Source: Pilaira anomala (taxonomy: Eukaryota > Mucoromycota > Mucoromycetes > Mucorales > Mucoraceae). Taken from it: DNA of 64,000 bases. The translations under genes were made by a program, and so were the position numbers. The first letter of the stretch is position 1, and each line of letters begins with the position of its first letter. The stretch covers positions 464,001 to 528,000 of the forward strand of contig JAIXMQ010000009.1 in assembly GCA_025716855.1 (NCBI GenBank), given 5' to 3'. Below the pieces are notes generated by a model. The model saw nothing but the letters and a program-made list of their open reading frames with translations. It ran no database searches and was not told where the DNA came from. Positions 22,720-34,952 of the stretch are shown piece after piece.

Positions 22720-24295
22720 CATTAACTGATTTTTGACTATTTTTCCCTAAAATAGCTTACTTTTTATGTTTTTAAGATGATTTGATTGATTGAAGGTTTT
22801 AGGCAGAAATCAGACAGTTGCTGATTTAATTAGAAGGCTGCTATTCAACTATTCCATGGTTGTAAATTTGGTTGTACACCGTAATAAGACATTTATACTT
22901 GTATATGTTGTCATTTTAATATTCACAAGGAATAGAGGACTCTGATTCGATGTCAGACATAACTCTTTTTTGTATGTATTCTCGTTTCTAAGAAATTTAA
23001 GATCTTGCCAAAATATACCAGTAGTGAAGAACTAGGAGTTAATGAAAAAAACTCGATTTTGATACTGTTTAGATCAGTACGTTTTGGACGTCCAAACGTT
23101 ACTTAATCCCTCCCTCCTCTGACATCAGAAACGCAGATGACAGAACCAGAGCAGCCAATTGTACATTCGTTACACTCACATGTTATCACATGATGAAAGT
23201 AACAAGCTCTATGATGCGTGTATTTTGTGTTCTGACATGACCGGAATTGGGTAATATTCTTCGTATTTGTAAACTACATCTCAATTAAATAAACTGAAAG
23301 AAAACTTGATCTGCAGGGGTGTTCCTATCACTCTATTTCTGTTCCATAATAGAAAAACTCTACTTAAAAACAATTGGCTGCACCTCAAGTTTATTTCATA
23401 TGGATCAATAATGTCACGGAGATTATAAGAAAGGATATAATAATGAGCCTTTTACATGATTCTCGAATTTTAATAATGAATTTACTGCTATTATAAGAAA
23501 AAAATATCGTATCCAAGAACTATATAAATAAAAAATAATTGTTTTTTCTGGACTAACCTAATTTCTGCATCTTCAGTTGCACGAACAAAGTATGGTAGAT
23601 GTTGGTTTGTGCGATGAAGAAAAAGGGAGACGGAGATTATTTTTTATGGATTGGGTATTTTGCCGTAAATGTTTTTTAGGTAACATTAAACTGAAAGAAA
23701 AAAAAATAAAAAATAAAAAAGTGGGATGAAACAATAAGAAATATTGTTAAAGAAGTGGTTGTAGTAAATTATAAAGTGGAAATTAACTGAGATTTACCCC
23801 TGAAAATCTACTGTAGCCAAAAAGAGTGTCCATTGTTAATAAATGGAGTAAAAAAAAAAAAACTTTTTGGGAAGGAAATAATGTAAAGGTTGCACATGAC
23901 GTAAAGAATCTTGTCTTACCTTGGTTTTCATGGAATCAAATTTCGGTCAGAGAAGCAGGTATTTCTATGATTTCATTATTCTTTCTTCTATTACACGAGT
24001 TTTCTGTTGGATGATAATATTCGTATGTCGTAAATAGCAAAATTATATAATGAGAAATGTATATCCATCCTGTTTTTTTTTTCTTTATTTATAGTTATAA
24101 ATCAAATTATTATTAGGCAACACCAGATTAAAAATTTTATTTGTATAATTTGTTTTAGAACGAGAGTCTAACCAAAAGTCGCATACATTTAAAAAAAAAT
24201 TACAGCTTCAAAAAGAATAATTGTTCTGGTCGTACGAACAAATTTGATAGAAAAGTCAGGATATACAACTCTAATCTTTTGGTATAATTCACACA

Positions 24296-24303
24296 TATAT
24301 AAA
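24296..24303 (+). promoter_or_regulatory. TATA box of the P5 ATPase gene
   Basis: TATATAAA followed by TGC lies about 70 bases before the ATG at 24373, the same spacing as in the CotH genes. Confidence 0.5.
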
Positions 24304-24372
24304 TGCATGTCGGAATGTGTTTCTTTTTTTATTATTTAACCGTTTTTCTCTCCACCATTGTTTTTGTGAAAA

Positions 24373-27300
24373 ATGAAGTACGGTCATCATCATTGTAGTA
24401 AATCTACATTTGTTACAATGACTTTAATTAGTTTAATACTTGCTTGTTTTGTGACAACCACAATGGCTTCGGCAGAATTTCATACCAGTATGTATATATT
24501 GATCCAATCAAAAAAATAAAATTATAGAAAGTAACTTACATTATGTATTAGTTAATGATCGCGATATCTATGGTGAAAAATGTAAACTTCCTACCTATAA
24601 TTCATATTCATGTCCAAAACTTTGTGTTCGTGATATTTCAATGTGTCCTCCAGATCTTCAACCTCCCGTTTGTCCAGAAGGAACTACTTATTGTGTCGAC
24701 GGAAAGTGCCGTGAATCCTGTCCTGCATCTTTGCTTTCTGCATGCTCCTGTATCGGCGCCCCTGCTTTAGTAGGAGATATCTATCCTTGTGGAGAAAGCA
24801 TTCTTCATACAAATATCGAAAATTTCATTGCAGAGAACAAAGCAAATCAAAGCGCCTACGCCTGTAGTTTAGCTATTGGTATTAATGGTGTACCTAATTG
24901 GTCTCCTAATCCTGAATCTGTCATGTGGCAAGACTGTCCTGCTCCTTACTATGGTGAATTAACTTTCACCGAAGATGTCTTTATTGCTATCTATGCTTTT
25001 TACGGTTCTTGTATTGGTGTTTTAGCTCTTTGGACACTGTTTAAAAAGTCAAGCGAAAAGGTATATATTTGTATATTCATGTAATTTATGCATTTTTATA
25101 CAGACTTTAATTAATATTATTTTACATACTATGTAGATGATAAAATCCAGCTTTCATAAGATCAAGGAACGTCGTACTGATGTCTATATCAATTCAGATA
25201 AAGAAAAATCTGTAGACGAAAAATTTATAACTGTAAAAGAAACGGAAAAGGACACTAGTAGTAGTGGTAGTAACGATGATCATTCTTCAGTTGATGGTGA
25301 AAATGATGAGAATATGGTGATTCATGCTTACAAGAAAAATTGGTTGGGTAGTATCTGTGCATTTATCTTTATGCTTCAAACACTTGGTCAAGTTGGCTTT
25401 ATGATTTTAATTACGAAGGATTACTATGATGACTGTTATCTGTTCCGTGGCTTTGGCGAAATTCAAGCTAGTGTGTTTATTGCTTTGTGGTACATTTTAT
25501 TTATTTGGTTTGCCGGTTTGACAACCTTCAGATTCAGATTGCCCAATTTTTTCAGAATCCGATGTAGCTATGATCAAGGTCAATATGTACAAGTAGAAAG
25601 AAAAGAACCTGGTAATATATATTTAAAAGAGATAGAGAAGAAGTACTAACTCGTAGCTTGTACTAGCTATTATTTTACTTGAGGACCAATCTAACAGAGT
25701 AATGGATTTCGTTAAATATTTGGAAAAGCGAGGAAAGCATATTGCTGGTATGGATGTTGTAGTGAACAATGTACCTCTCGAGAAAACTTCTAGTGGAACA
25801 AAGTATTTTGTATACCAATGTACTCGATTTGTATATCATCCAGAGACTGAACTATTTACACCTCATCAATTTCATTTGGGTGATACAGTAAGTGAACTTG
25901 CAGCCCTCACACAAGGACTTTCTACTGAAGAAGCTGGATTAAGAAGAGAATTAATTGGCCCTAATTTCATTGAAGTCTATGTTCCCAATTTTATGGTTGC
26001 TTTATTTCAAGAATTTTCGTCATTTTTCTATATTTACCAATTCACCGCTCTTTGGTTATTTTACTACTTTGCGTATTGTAAGTTTTTATACTCAAACCTT
26101 AACTTTAATTATTTATTTTTTGTACTCACATTATATATTTTTTTCACAGGGCAAGTTGGTATTGCTGATACAGCAGTTATTTTAGTATCTGCATTTGTAA
26201 AGGTTATAGTTCGTCTTCGATCCGAGAAACGTATTAAGCAAATGGCCGAGTATACAGATAAAGTACAAATTTGTCGTGATGGTGAATGGAAAGAATTATC
26301 GACAGCCGATTTATTACCTGGAGATGTATTTCAAGTAGCAGAAGGAAAGACAACACCATGTGATGCAGTTATCTTGGCAGGAAATGTTGTAGCGGATGAA
26401 AGTTCACTTACAGGTGAACCTTTACCCATTCGTAAATTCCCTCTTCGTGCAGATGACATCAATACAGTTTATGATAGATTAGGTAGTGGTAAGATTTCTA
26501 CCATCTTCTCTGGTACAACTATCTCTCAAGCTCAACCTACTGAAAAGGGATCCAAAGTAACTGCATTGGTGACACATACTGGTACTGCTACGGATAAAGG
26601 CGAACTTATCAAAAAGATTTTATTCCCTACTAGTGTTTCCTTTATTTTTGATGAACAGTTGAAGATTGTTATTCTTATTTTACTTTGCTGTGGTATGTTT
26701 TGTTTAGCTATTGCTATTTGGATGTATGCTACCGGAACAAGTAAGTAGTTTAGTGATTTATTCGTGTGACCAAACTAAAAAGTTTATTAATTTTCTGTAA
26801 TCCTTTAGGTGCTTGGTTCTATTCTATGTTTGCTATCGCTCAACTTGTATCACCATTGCTTCCTGCTGCTTTAGTAGTTGGTCAATCTGTTGCAGCTGGT
26901 AGATTGAGAAAAAAGAATATTTTCTGTGTTGATTTACCTCGTATTTTAATGGCAGGAAAAAGTAAGGCATCATTAGATCAATTTTTATTTTTAATGATTA
27001 AGAAACTAACTAATAACTTTTCCTTTTTTTACTAGTTCAACTTTTTTGTTTTGATAAAACTGGTACTTTAACTAAAGAAGGTCTTGAATTCTTTGGGGCT
27101 CAGCCCGTAGTAGATTCTAATAATATTGTTGATAACAGAAAGTGTAACAATGTACCAGAATTTGATAAGCATGAGGAAACAATTGACCAAGTTCCTCGAT
27201 TAATGCAAATGGGTATCGCTACCTGTCACGCAGTCACTACATTAAATGGTCAATTTATTGGTAATCCTGTTGATATCGAAATGTTCAAGTCTTCCAAGTG

Positions 27301-29244
27301 GACATTAAATGATCATTCTGACTATGTTGATACTTTAACTCCTCCTACTGGCTCTGTTTCTAATGTTCATGTTATCAAGCGTTATGAGTTTGTCCATGCT
27401 CGTATGTCTATGTCCGTTGCTGTTCTTGATTCTGAGACTGGTAAAATTCATATCTTTGTAAAAGGTGCTTATGAAAAGATTAAGGATCTTTGTAATATGG
27501 ACTCTATTCCTGCTGACTATGATCGTGTCACTGCTAATCAAGCTCGTCAAGGTTGTTATGTACTTGCTTTAGCTCATCGTGAAATTACTTTAGAGGAAGG
27601 GTTTGGGTTAGAAGCTTTCAGTCATTGGTCTCGTGACCAAATGGAAGAAAACATTAATTTCTTGGGTTTGGTCGTTTTCAAGAATCAATTGAAATCTGAC
27701 ACTGCTGAAAATATTGCAGAATTAAAGCGTGGTGATACTAGAACGATTATGATTACTGGTGATACTGCTTTAACTGGTGTCTATATTGCTCGTCAATGTG
27801 GTATGGCTGCAACTAGTACCAATCGATTCCTTTTAGGTGATTATGACAAGACTTTGAATCGTGTTGTTTGGGCCGATGTGGATGAGCCAGACCTTTTTAA
27901 TGATGTAAATGTCGATGAATTCTTATTTAACAAGGGACATACTCCTTTAGAATTAGCTGTTACTGGTAAAGCTTTCCAATGGTTAGTGGATCATAATTTA
28001 ATTAGAAAATACTTGTTGGATATTCGTGTATTTGCTCGTATGACTCCCAACGGTAAAGTTCAATGTGTTCAGCTTCACATGGAGCGTGGTATTACTGCAA
28101 TGACTGGTGATGGTGGTAATGATTGCGGTGCTCTTCGTGCTGCGCATGTTGGTATTGCTATGTCTGACGCAGAAGCTTCTATTGTATCTCCTTTCAGTAC
28201 TAGCCATCGTAGTGTTGAATCTTGTGTTGAGTTAATTCGTCAAGGTCGCGGTGCCCTTGCTACATCCTTGACCGGTTATAAATACTTAATTTTGTATGGT
28301 CAAGTTATGATGATGCTTAAGATGTTCACTTTTTATTTTGCAGTTTCAATGTCTGAAACAATTTGGGTAAGTTATTATACATATAATATCGATCGTATTG
28401 TATTTAGTATTTAACAATCATTTATAAAATAGATTGCTATTGATGTGTTTATCACCGTTTTATTAACTTGGGCTGTATCTCAATCTCAAGCTGCTGATCG
28501 CCTTGAACCTCAACGTCCTACAGCTCGTATTCTTGGTCCCCAAACACTTGCTTCTGGTATTGGTTTGGTTGCTATTAATTGGGTCTATTTAATCAGTGCA
28601 TTTGTTATGCTTTTCTCTCAAGGTATGTAAATAATATAATACATACATTTTGAATGCTAACAAAATTATCTTTTTAGGATGGTTCCGTTGTAATGAATTT
28701 GATTCAAGAGCTGTAGATATGTCTAAATGGTGGCTATTATCAGATAACTACGAAGGAGAGGTTTTAGCTTTTATATGTCTTTTCCAATTTATCAACAATG
28801 CTGCTGTTTTCAACTTTGGTTACAAATTCAGACAAAGCTTCTATAAGAATTACGCTCTTGTCTTTCTTTGGCTTCTTTATCTCGCTATTGCATCTTACTG
28901 GTTATTAGCTGACCCTAACCGCTTTGGTTGTATGGTAAGTTTTATAAATGTGTGTGTATAAACATGAAAACTTATCATTTATATATATATAGTTCCGTTT
29001 CAATTGTGGAACTAAAGAAGTCTTGAGTCAGTTTGGATACACCCCTCCACCTACTCATGTTGAACCTTTTAATACACCACTTGGACATAATGTTATGCCA
29101 ACAGAGTTCAGATGGAAACTGTGGGGTTTGATCGTAGCTAATCTTGTTACTGCTTTAGCTTATGAAAGATTAGTAGTTTTAGGCCCTGTTCATGATTACT
29201 TATCAAAGAAATTCCCTCCCAAAAGATTAGAAAAGACACTGTAG
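24373..29244 (+). CDS. P5-type (ATP13A/Ypk9-like) transport ATPase with cysteine-rich N-terminal ectodomain
   Basis: Ten exons (24373-24487, 24552-25060, 25137-25611, 25700-26077, 26150-26740, 26809-26961, 27036-28366, 28433-28622, 28678-28934, 28993-29244) give 1416 residues. A signal peptide (TLISLILACFVTTTMASA) precedes about 130 residues with some 13 cysteines (YSCPKLC, MCPPDLQPPVC, CVDGKCRESC, SACSC). The P-type core follows: A-domain TGEP near 580, M4 SPLLPAALV near 704, phosphorylation site DKTGTLT at Asp747, a KGAYEKIKDLC nucleotide-domain motif, and TGDGGNDCGAL with SDAEASIVSPF typical of P5 pumps. Known P5B pumps move polyamines from endolysosomes. The M4 motif differs from the usual P5B PPALP, so the substrate is uncertain. 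The acceptor of exon 4 (CAGAG) is unusual but is forced by the frame. Confidence 0.88.
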
Positions 29245-29552
29245 GAGAAGTCTAAACAATCTTAAAATAACCCACCCTCCCCCCAATAGCCATAATGGTT
29301 ATTTATACATATATACTTAATTTTTTAATACTTCATATCTTGTTTAAATTCTCTGTATTTTAATAAACATACATAATTATATTTACTATAAACCTTTTTT
29401 CTGATATACATTTATTCATAATTCAAGTCTAATTAAACTTGTATCTTATTTATATTCAAATATAATAAATATAGGTATCATTTTCCACCTAAATGCCTTT
29501 ATTTTTATAAGAAAAAATTAACAATTGACATTGTACTTATTAAAGTGTTTAC
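29245..29552. other. Convergent spacer
   Basis: AT-rich 3' flanks of the P5 ATPase and the nuclease gene, with AATAAA-like sequences in both directions. No gene seen. Confidence 0.6.
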
Positions 29553-30412
29553 TTACTTTGCTTTGTGATCACCAGGAGAGACATACTTTTTCAAGGACCA
29601 AATACCCTTCTTGCGAGATCTGGATATACCCATAGTTATTAACTAATTCTAACGTTTATTCAAATACACTTACTTTGCTTTTGCTTCATATTTTTGAAAT
29701 CTCTCTAATAAACCAGAATACTGGGCACCTTTTGCAACATAAATACTCGCCAAACCTGCTTTCACCATCTCTTCTGATACATTTTTTTTCAAAAAGAATG
29801 GTGGTTTACGAACATAAGCCATTGCTACCTACATTATTATTGTCAGTCATTTAATCTAATGTTTCAAGTTACTAATTTTTTATTTACCACCCGACTATAT
29901 TGATCTCGACTTAATAATTCCACTTTTACTCTTCTGTTCAATACCAGATTTGTCAAAAAGGTCTTTGCCTCAGCCGAATAAGGTTGAGCAGGCATTCCAA
30001 AATGAGCACCTTCAGGTGCATCGACACCAGCAATACGAACGGATATAGTTTGATTTTGCAATTGCTTTCTTGTTTTTGGTATATTTCTTATCCAGCCCCA
30101 ACCAAAGCCGGGTGTATGATATAATCTAAAATTGTCGCTATCGCCTACAGCTACAACTTTACCGGAAATCACTTGGCGTCTTTCGAATACTTCGGGTGGT
30201 ATATGTGCAGCAGTTTTAAATCTTTTTCCTACAATGTATTTTGATAGGATATAAATGGTAGGTATGCCGATAACTAAACCAATAGTTACTGGTCTCCAAA
30301 TAGACTGAACAACTGAATCCGCCCATATTTGAAGCTCATGGTCTGTACCAAATTTTTCATTGAATTTCTTTTTCAAGTCTTTTACCCATTCATCTAGATC
30401 GTCCTTTGACAT
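29553..30412 (-). CDS. LCL3: LCL3-type membrane-anchored thermonuclease (SNase fold)
   Basis: Exons 30412-29888, 29828-29674 and 29619-29553 give 248 residues. It has an N-terminal helical part, one TM segment (about residues 44-62, TIGLVIGIPTIYILSKYIV), then a staphylococcal-nuclease domain: VISGKVVAVGDSDNFRLYHT, ISVRIAGVDAPEGAHFG with the conserved Arg and Asp-Ala-Pro-Glu, EAKTFLTNLVLNRRVKVELL, RDQYSRVVAMAYVRK and GLASIYVAKGAQYSG. The C-terminus KKGIWSLKKYVSPGDHKAK is the usual LCL3 tail. In yeast Lcl3 is a mitochondrial/ER membrane protein linked to lifespan; its substrate is not settled. The start at MSKDD was preferred over an upstream in-frame Met at 30520, because the extra 36 residues lack conservation signals. 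Divergent from the Q-rich gene. Confidence 0.88.
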
Positions 30413-30771
30413 GGTGAGAGAGAAATAAAAAATATATTTGAAAGGGGAAATTAATGATGATGTAAATGTAAGATAGATTTTTATCAACCAATAACGTGTA
30501 GGGTTTATCAAATATTTCAAAAAACATGAGAAAGAAGATATATTGAACAGTTTAAGTCAGTATTGCTCATGCTTGATATAAGTGCTTTTTAGACTAAAGT
30601 TAATATAGAAACAAGCCATTCAAAAGTGCTTCTAATACCTGTATCCATGTAATGTGTATCATTACCATGGAGTTGATTGTACGGTCACAAAAAAAATGAT
30701 ACAAAAAAAAGTTCTGTTTTAGCACCTTCTTTTTCATTTGTCCAAAAAACTTGTTATTTTGAATAAAAAAA
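30413..30771. promoter_or_regulatory. Divergent spacer between LCL3 and the Q-rich gene
   Basis: 359 bases with no supported ORF; promoters of both genes are expected here. Confidence 0.4.
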
Positions 30772-32994
30772 ATGGATAACAATAAAAACCCTTCTCTTAT
30801 TCAACAAGTAAGTTACACATATTACCGTCAATATATTTCATGTTATTAATGTTTCATTTACATTTAGCAGCCTCCGTCTTCAAATACTGATGATGAGGAA
30901 ATCATTACACAACTTACTTTGGCCGGTTTAAAAGTACTCATGGTTCGTAAACGCGATCAAATCATTTATAAATTACCGGACAACATGCAAGTCGCTTCTA
31001 TTGGCGAGGAGCAAAGACAGCAACTTATGAAAGAGATTCAAGCTTTACACCAAGCAACCATGGCCGCTGCAGCCTCCGCTCAACAAAAACAATCACAACA
31101 AAATAACGACGTTAAACCCATTGCACCAAAGAACGAAACACCTTCTTTGGATACCCCACCACAGCCTACAGCTGCAGAAGCCGATGCCATCAAAGAAACC
31201 GCGCGAAAATTAAGAGAAGAATTGGAGCAACAACAGTATCTTATGAAACAACAACAACAACAACAACAAATGTTTCCTTACGATTCTAATCCATCTTCAC
31301 CACACGATAATAGTAAAACCACTAGAAGATATAATAAAACCGGGAAATACTCTAAAAAGAAGCAACAACAGTTACAACAACAATTGCATCAACAACTGCA
31401 ACAGCCTTACTTATATCAGCAACAACAGCAGCAATTAACTCAACAACAATTATTAGCTTTGCAACAATCGCTTCAAATCAATAGCAGTTCTACACCTTCA
31501 ACTCCTATGAGTACAAGCGCTGCCAGCACGCCAGTAAATGCCAATACACCAAATACTTCGTTCCCTTTTCCTCCTGTACAGCAGCAACAACAACAACAAC
31601 AACAGCAACAGCAACAGCAACAACAACAGCAACAGCAACAACAACAACAACAACAACAACAAATTCAGGATCAAAGTGTCAAATCTTCTCCTGCTCCTAC
31701 TCCACCTCCACAAACTCCGGTCAGTCAAAGGCCATTAAATCAACAACAACCTGATTCCATTTTATCAAAAAGATTACCAGAAGAGGAAGTTCAACATCGC
31801 GAAGTGAAGAAAAGGTAAAGAAAGTTTTTTTTTTAAAAAAAAAAAAAGAGTGGAAAGGCAATATATTTTATGAATCTAATGTAATTTACAGATGTTTAGA
31901 TACATTATTATCAGATCAAAAGGCAGTTACTGCACCCGATTACGAAACGCCTTTTACATCTATTAAAGACGCTATGGATCGTTTATTACCATATCATATT
32001 TATCAATACCCTAAAGGCGATTTAGATGCAAACAAGATCCCATTAGAACGTCAAGGTAATGAAATTAACGGATATATGTAATAAAATGAGAAAAATAACA
32101 CATTTGATACAGACCATACCATGATCGAAATCTTTAAATGTCAAACGGATTTATTCGAAAAACATGCCGCAGTTTCCAAGAAGATTGAAAAGAACGATGG
32201 CAATGTTTCAATAAAAATCTTGGTCGAAAGACAAGTGTTAGCAGAACAAAGACAAAAATTAACAGAGGAACAAGCTAGAGTTTCTGCCGAACAAGCAGCT
32301 CAGCATCAAGAGACGTTGCGCGTACAAGCAGAAAAGGCTAGAGTAGCAGCTATAGCTGAACAAGAAAATCGTCAACAGCAAATGTTACAGCAGCAGTTAC
32401 AATTACAACAGCAACAGCAACAGCAGTTACAACAACATCTCCAGATGCAATTGCAACAACAGCAACAACAACAGTTGCAGCCTCAACAGTTACAGCCTCA
32501 ACAGTTACAGCAGCAGATGCAACAACAGATGCAACAAATGCAACAATTGCAACCACAACAGTTGCAACAATTGATGCAGCAAATGTTACCGCCACAAGCA
32601 ATGAATCAATTGGAACAATATCAAATGTTACAACAACAACAGCAGCAGCAGCAACAGCAGGTTCAACAGCAACAACAGCAACAAGTTCAACAACCTCAAC
32701 AACCCCAGCAACAGCAAAATTCTGGTAATGATAATTACTAAGTATGTAGCTACAAGATTATAACCAATTTTTCTTTTTCATTTTCTTCTATCTCAAATAG
32801 CAGCAACAGCAGCCGCTAATTATGCAAATGGGCTGGCTCAAGCTAGCGCATTACTCACCAACCCTCAGTTTCAAAACAGTTACAGTCAATTACCCCCAGA
32901 TTTACAACAAAGATTGCAAAGAAATAGAGAACAACTTGTTGCACTGATCAATAAACAACAAAATAATAATAATAATAATAACAATGCTCCATAG
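30772..32994 (+). CDS. Glutamine-rich protein with GLTSCR1-type domain
   Basis: Exons 30772-30807, 30868-31814, 31892-32055, 32113-32724 and 32801-32994 give 650 residues. The N-terminal part (MDNNKNPSLIQQ, then TLAGLKVLMVRKRDQIIYKL) leads into several polyQ blocks (the longest is about 24 residues near 225-250). The conserved core CLDTLLSDQKAVTAPDYETP, FTSIKDAMDRLLPYHIYQYP matches the GLTSCR1 region of animal BICRA/BICRAL (SWI/SNF subunits), followed by a long Q-rich coiled coil (VERQVLAEQRQKLTEEQARV). A chromatin or transcription role is inferred. Intron 1 and intron 4 end in TAGCAG, so each offers two acceptors three bases apart; only the first keeps frame in both cases as an added or lost Gln. 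A Mediator tail subunit is an alternative, but the core motif argues against it. Confidence 0.8.
31579..31661 (+). repeat. CAA/CAG trinucleotide repeat (polyQ)
   Basis: About 27 consecutive CAG/CAA codons lie inside the Q-rich gene. The interrupted CAG/CAA mix should slow expansion. Further Q tracts lie at 31249-31269 and 32398-32700. Confidence 0.9.
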
Positions 32995-33139
32995 ATACTC
33001 AAAAAAAAAAAATATGTTGTAATATTAAACAGCCTGTAAATAAAGTAATTATTTTAAACGTAAAAAGTAGAATTATTTTTTTATTAGAATGAAAATATAC
33101 AATGGTTAAAAGATGGAAGGGGAGAGAAATATTCTTTTT

Positions 33140-34873
33140 TTAAGCAGTAGGGTTAGGAACTTGCTTTTCGTAAGAAGGTAAAGCAGGTAAATCATCAGCA
33201 TCGGTAAAGTTCAGTTGTTGAGTGAGAGATGTGGTACGGTTAGAAATCCATTCTAAAACACCAACTCTTGAGTCAATGGTAGTGAACATGTTACTAAGAT
33301 CCTTAACAGAGAACTCTTCCTTATCACCAGGAGAACGGAAGGGGAGAGAACGATCCCAAGTAATATCTTCCTTTAACATTTCAGACCAAGCTTCGAGACG
33401 GGGCTTGAGAACACGAGGATTGAAAGAACGCTTAACAATAGTCTTGAGGATCTCTTCAAACTTAGGTTGATAGTAAGGATCCTTGGTGAAAGCTTCAATA
33501 AGAGGACGGCGAGAATCAGGACGAGAATAGTTTTGATAAGGTGTAGTCATTAATTTCAAATCTTCAACACCGTTACCAAAGGTTTCATCAAAATCGTAAG
33601 AGATTACATACCATTTCTTGGTTTCCATGTTTTGATAGAAATAAAAGTTTGAAGCTTGACGCCAGAGACCGTCCCAAGAACCAGAAAGGAAACTCATAGC
33701 GATTTGAATCATGGTATGATCAGGACTATCAATGATTTCGTTCAAGTTACCGGGAGTTTGTGCATCAGAACCAGGAACAGTGCTGTTCAATTTTTTCATG
33801 AATTCAATTACGGGAGCCATATAATTATCATCGGTAATACTCTTGTTTCTACCCTCATCTTCAAGAATATAGACATCGTCAGAGTTATATTTCTTGGCAT
33901 CAGGACCGGTATAAACCATGTTGGCTTCATTTTTGGGGTCCATGGCATTACCCTTGATAGTAAGACCAGTACTGCTCATAGCACTACCGCCGCTCAAAAA
34001 GTTTTCAGTGAATCCCTTGAAAGAATCATCACTCATCAAGAATAAACCGAAAGACTCGTTATTGATAAAAAGACGAACCCAGTTACTTTCAAGTGTAGCG
34101 GCACCAGCTGCAGCTAAAGTATCCATCATCAATTTTTCTCTGGCCATAGTAGGTTCATTGGCTTCAGCACGCAACTTGAAGCTACGACGGTTAAAGAGTC
34201 TATCTTTGGTTGCTTTATTGAACTTGTTGAATTTAATCTTAAGTGATTGCTTTGCCATTTCCTTGGAAGATTGACCACTGTTCTTGATACCAGCACCTTC
34301 AAAGGTATAAATAGCATCATGACTAATGTAACTAATGTTATAAACTTGAGCCCAATCGTTATCACCAGTAGGGTCTTTAAGAAAGGTATTAACACCCTTC
34401 ATATCAGCATTAAGAATAAGTGTGGAAATTTCATTATCTCTACTCATAGGACTATCAAAAGCTAATATTTTTGTTTGTTAGTAAATCAATTTCATAACAG
34501 AAATTAAATATTAAATAGTCTTACCAGGATAGATAGGATTGAAAGCACGGGGAATAGCGGGGATATCATATAAAGTTCTGCTACGACCAAAGAACTCATT
34601 ACCAGTGGCGGTAGCGTCTTGAGTCAAGTGACGTGTGGCATTTTCGGCTTTTTGACCAACTGTGTAGCGATATTCGGCACCAAAAGGTGCAGTACCAGTA
34701 AAGAGATTACCATGCATTGGGCTCTTTTGAAGTGGGTAATCCTGCCCACCGACATTGACAGCAACATTATCACCAGAGTCTGGGAAAGCGACTACAGAGT
34801 AAGTGACATCTGCAGCATTAGTTAATGCAAAAGCTATACTAGCAAGACCAGAAGCAATAGTAATAAGCTTCAT
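33140..34873 (-). CDS. CotH family secreted protein, copy A
   Basis: Exons 34873-34525 and 34461-33140 give 556 residues. CotH proteins resemble the Bacillus spore-coat kinase CotH; in Mucorales they are secreted or surface proteins, and some act as host-cell invasins. A signal peptide (MKLITIASGLASIAFALTNA) is followed by a beta-rich N-terminal domain ending in NPIYPG at the intron. The CotH domain has ISYISHDAIYTFEGAGIKNS, AKQSLKIKFNKF, LFNRRSFKLRAEANEP, REKLMMDTLAAAGAATLESN, SFGLFLMSDDSFKGF, SFLSGSWDGLWRQASNFYFY and the metal/ATP-binding-type YDFDETFGNG. No hydrophobic C-terminal tail is present, so it is predicted to be released and not GPI-anchored. Several N-x-S/T sites are visible. It is head-to-head with copy B across 4.5 kb. 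Confidence 0.93.
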
Positions 34874-34946
34874 TATGCAATTAAAAGTATAATGTTGATA
34901 AAATAAAAAAAGAAGAAAAAAAAAGACAGAAAATTATCGGGTAGCA

Positions 34947-34952
34947 TTTATA
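34947..34952 (-). promoter_or_regulatory. TATA box of CotH copy A
   Basis: Minus strand GTATAAATGCTACCCGATAA, with the TATA 74-80 bases before the ATG. It aligns base for base, except for small changes, with the promoter of copy C. Confidence 0.65.

Larger units (their letters stand above)
22121..24372. other. Gene-poor region with a long inverted repeat
   Basis: It contains the inverted repeat at 22579-22719 and a near-palindrome around 23080-23100 (ACGTTTTGGACGTCCAAACG). Short open frames at 22304-22546 and 23826-24014 show no family signal. The promoter of the P5 ATPase lies at the right end. Confidence 0.55.

Noticed and set aside
32350..32601. Minus-strand Val/Ala-rich frame
   Set aside because: It is the complement of CAA/CAG repeats in the Q-rich gene, with no start context or family.
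33656..34045. Frames antisense to CotH A (also at 40255-40644 and 42698-43087)
   Set aside because: They occur at the same place opposite every CotH copy, so they follow from CotH codon use and not from a real antisense gene.
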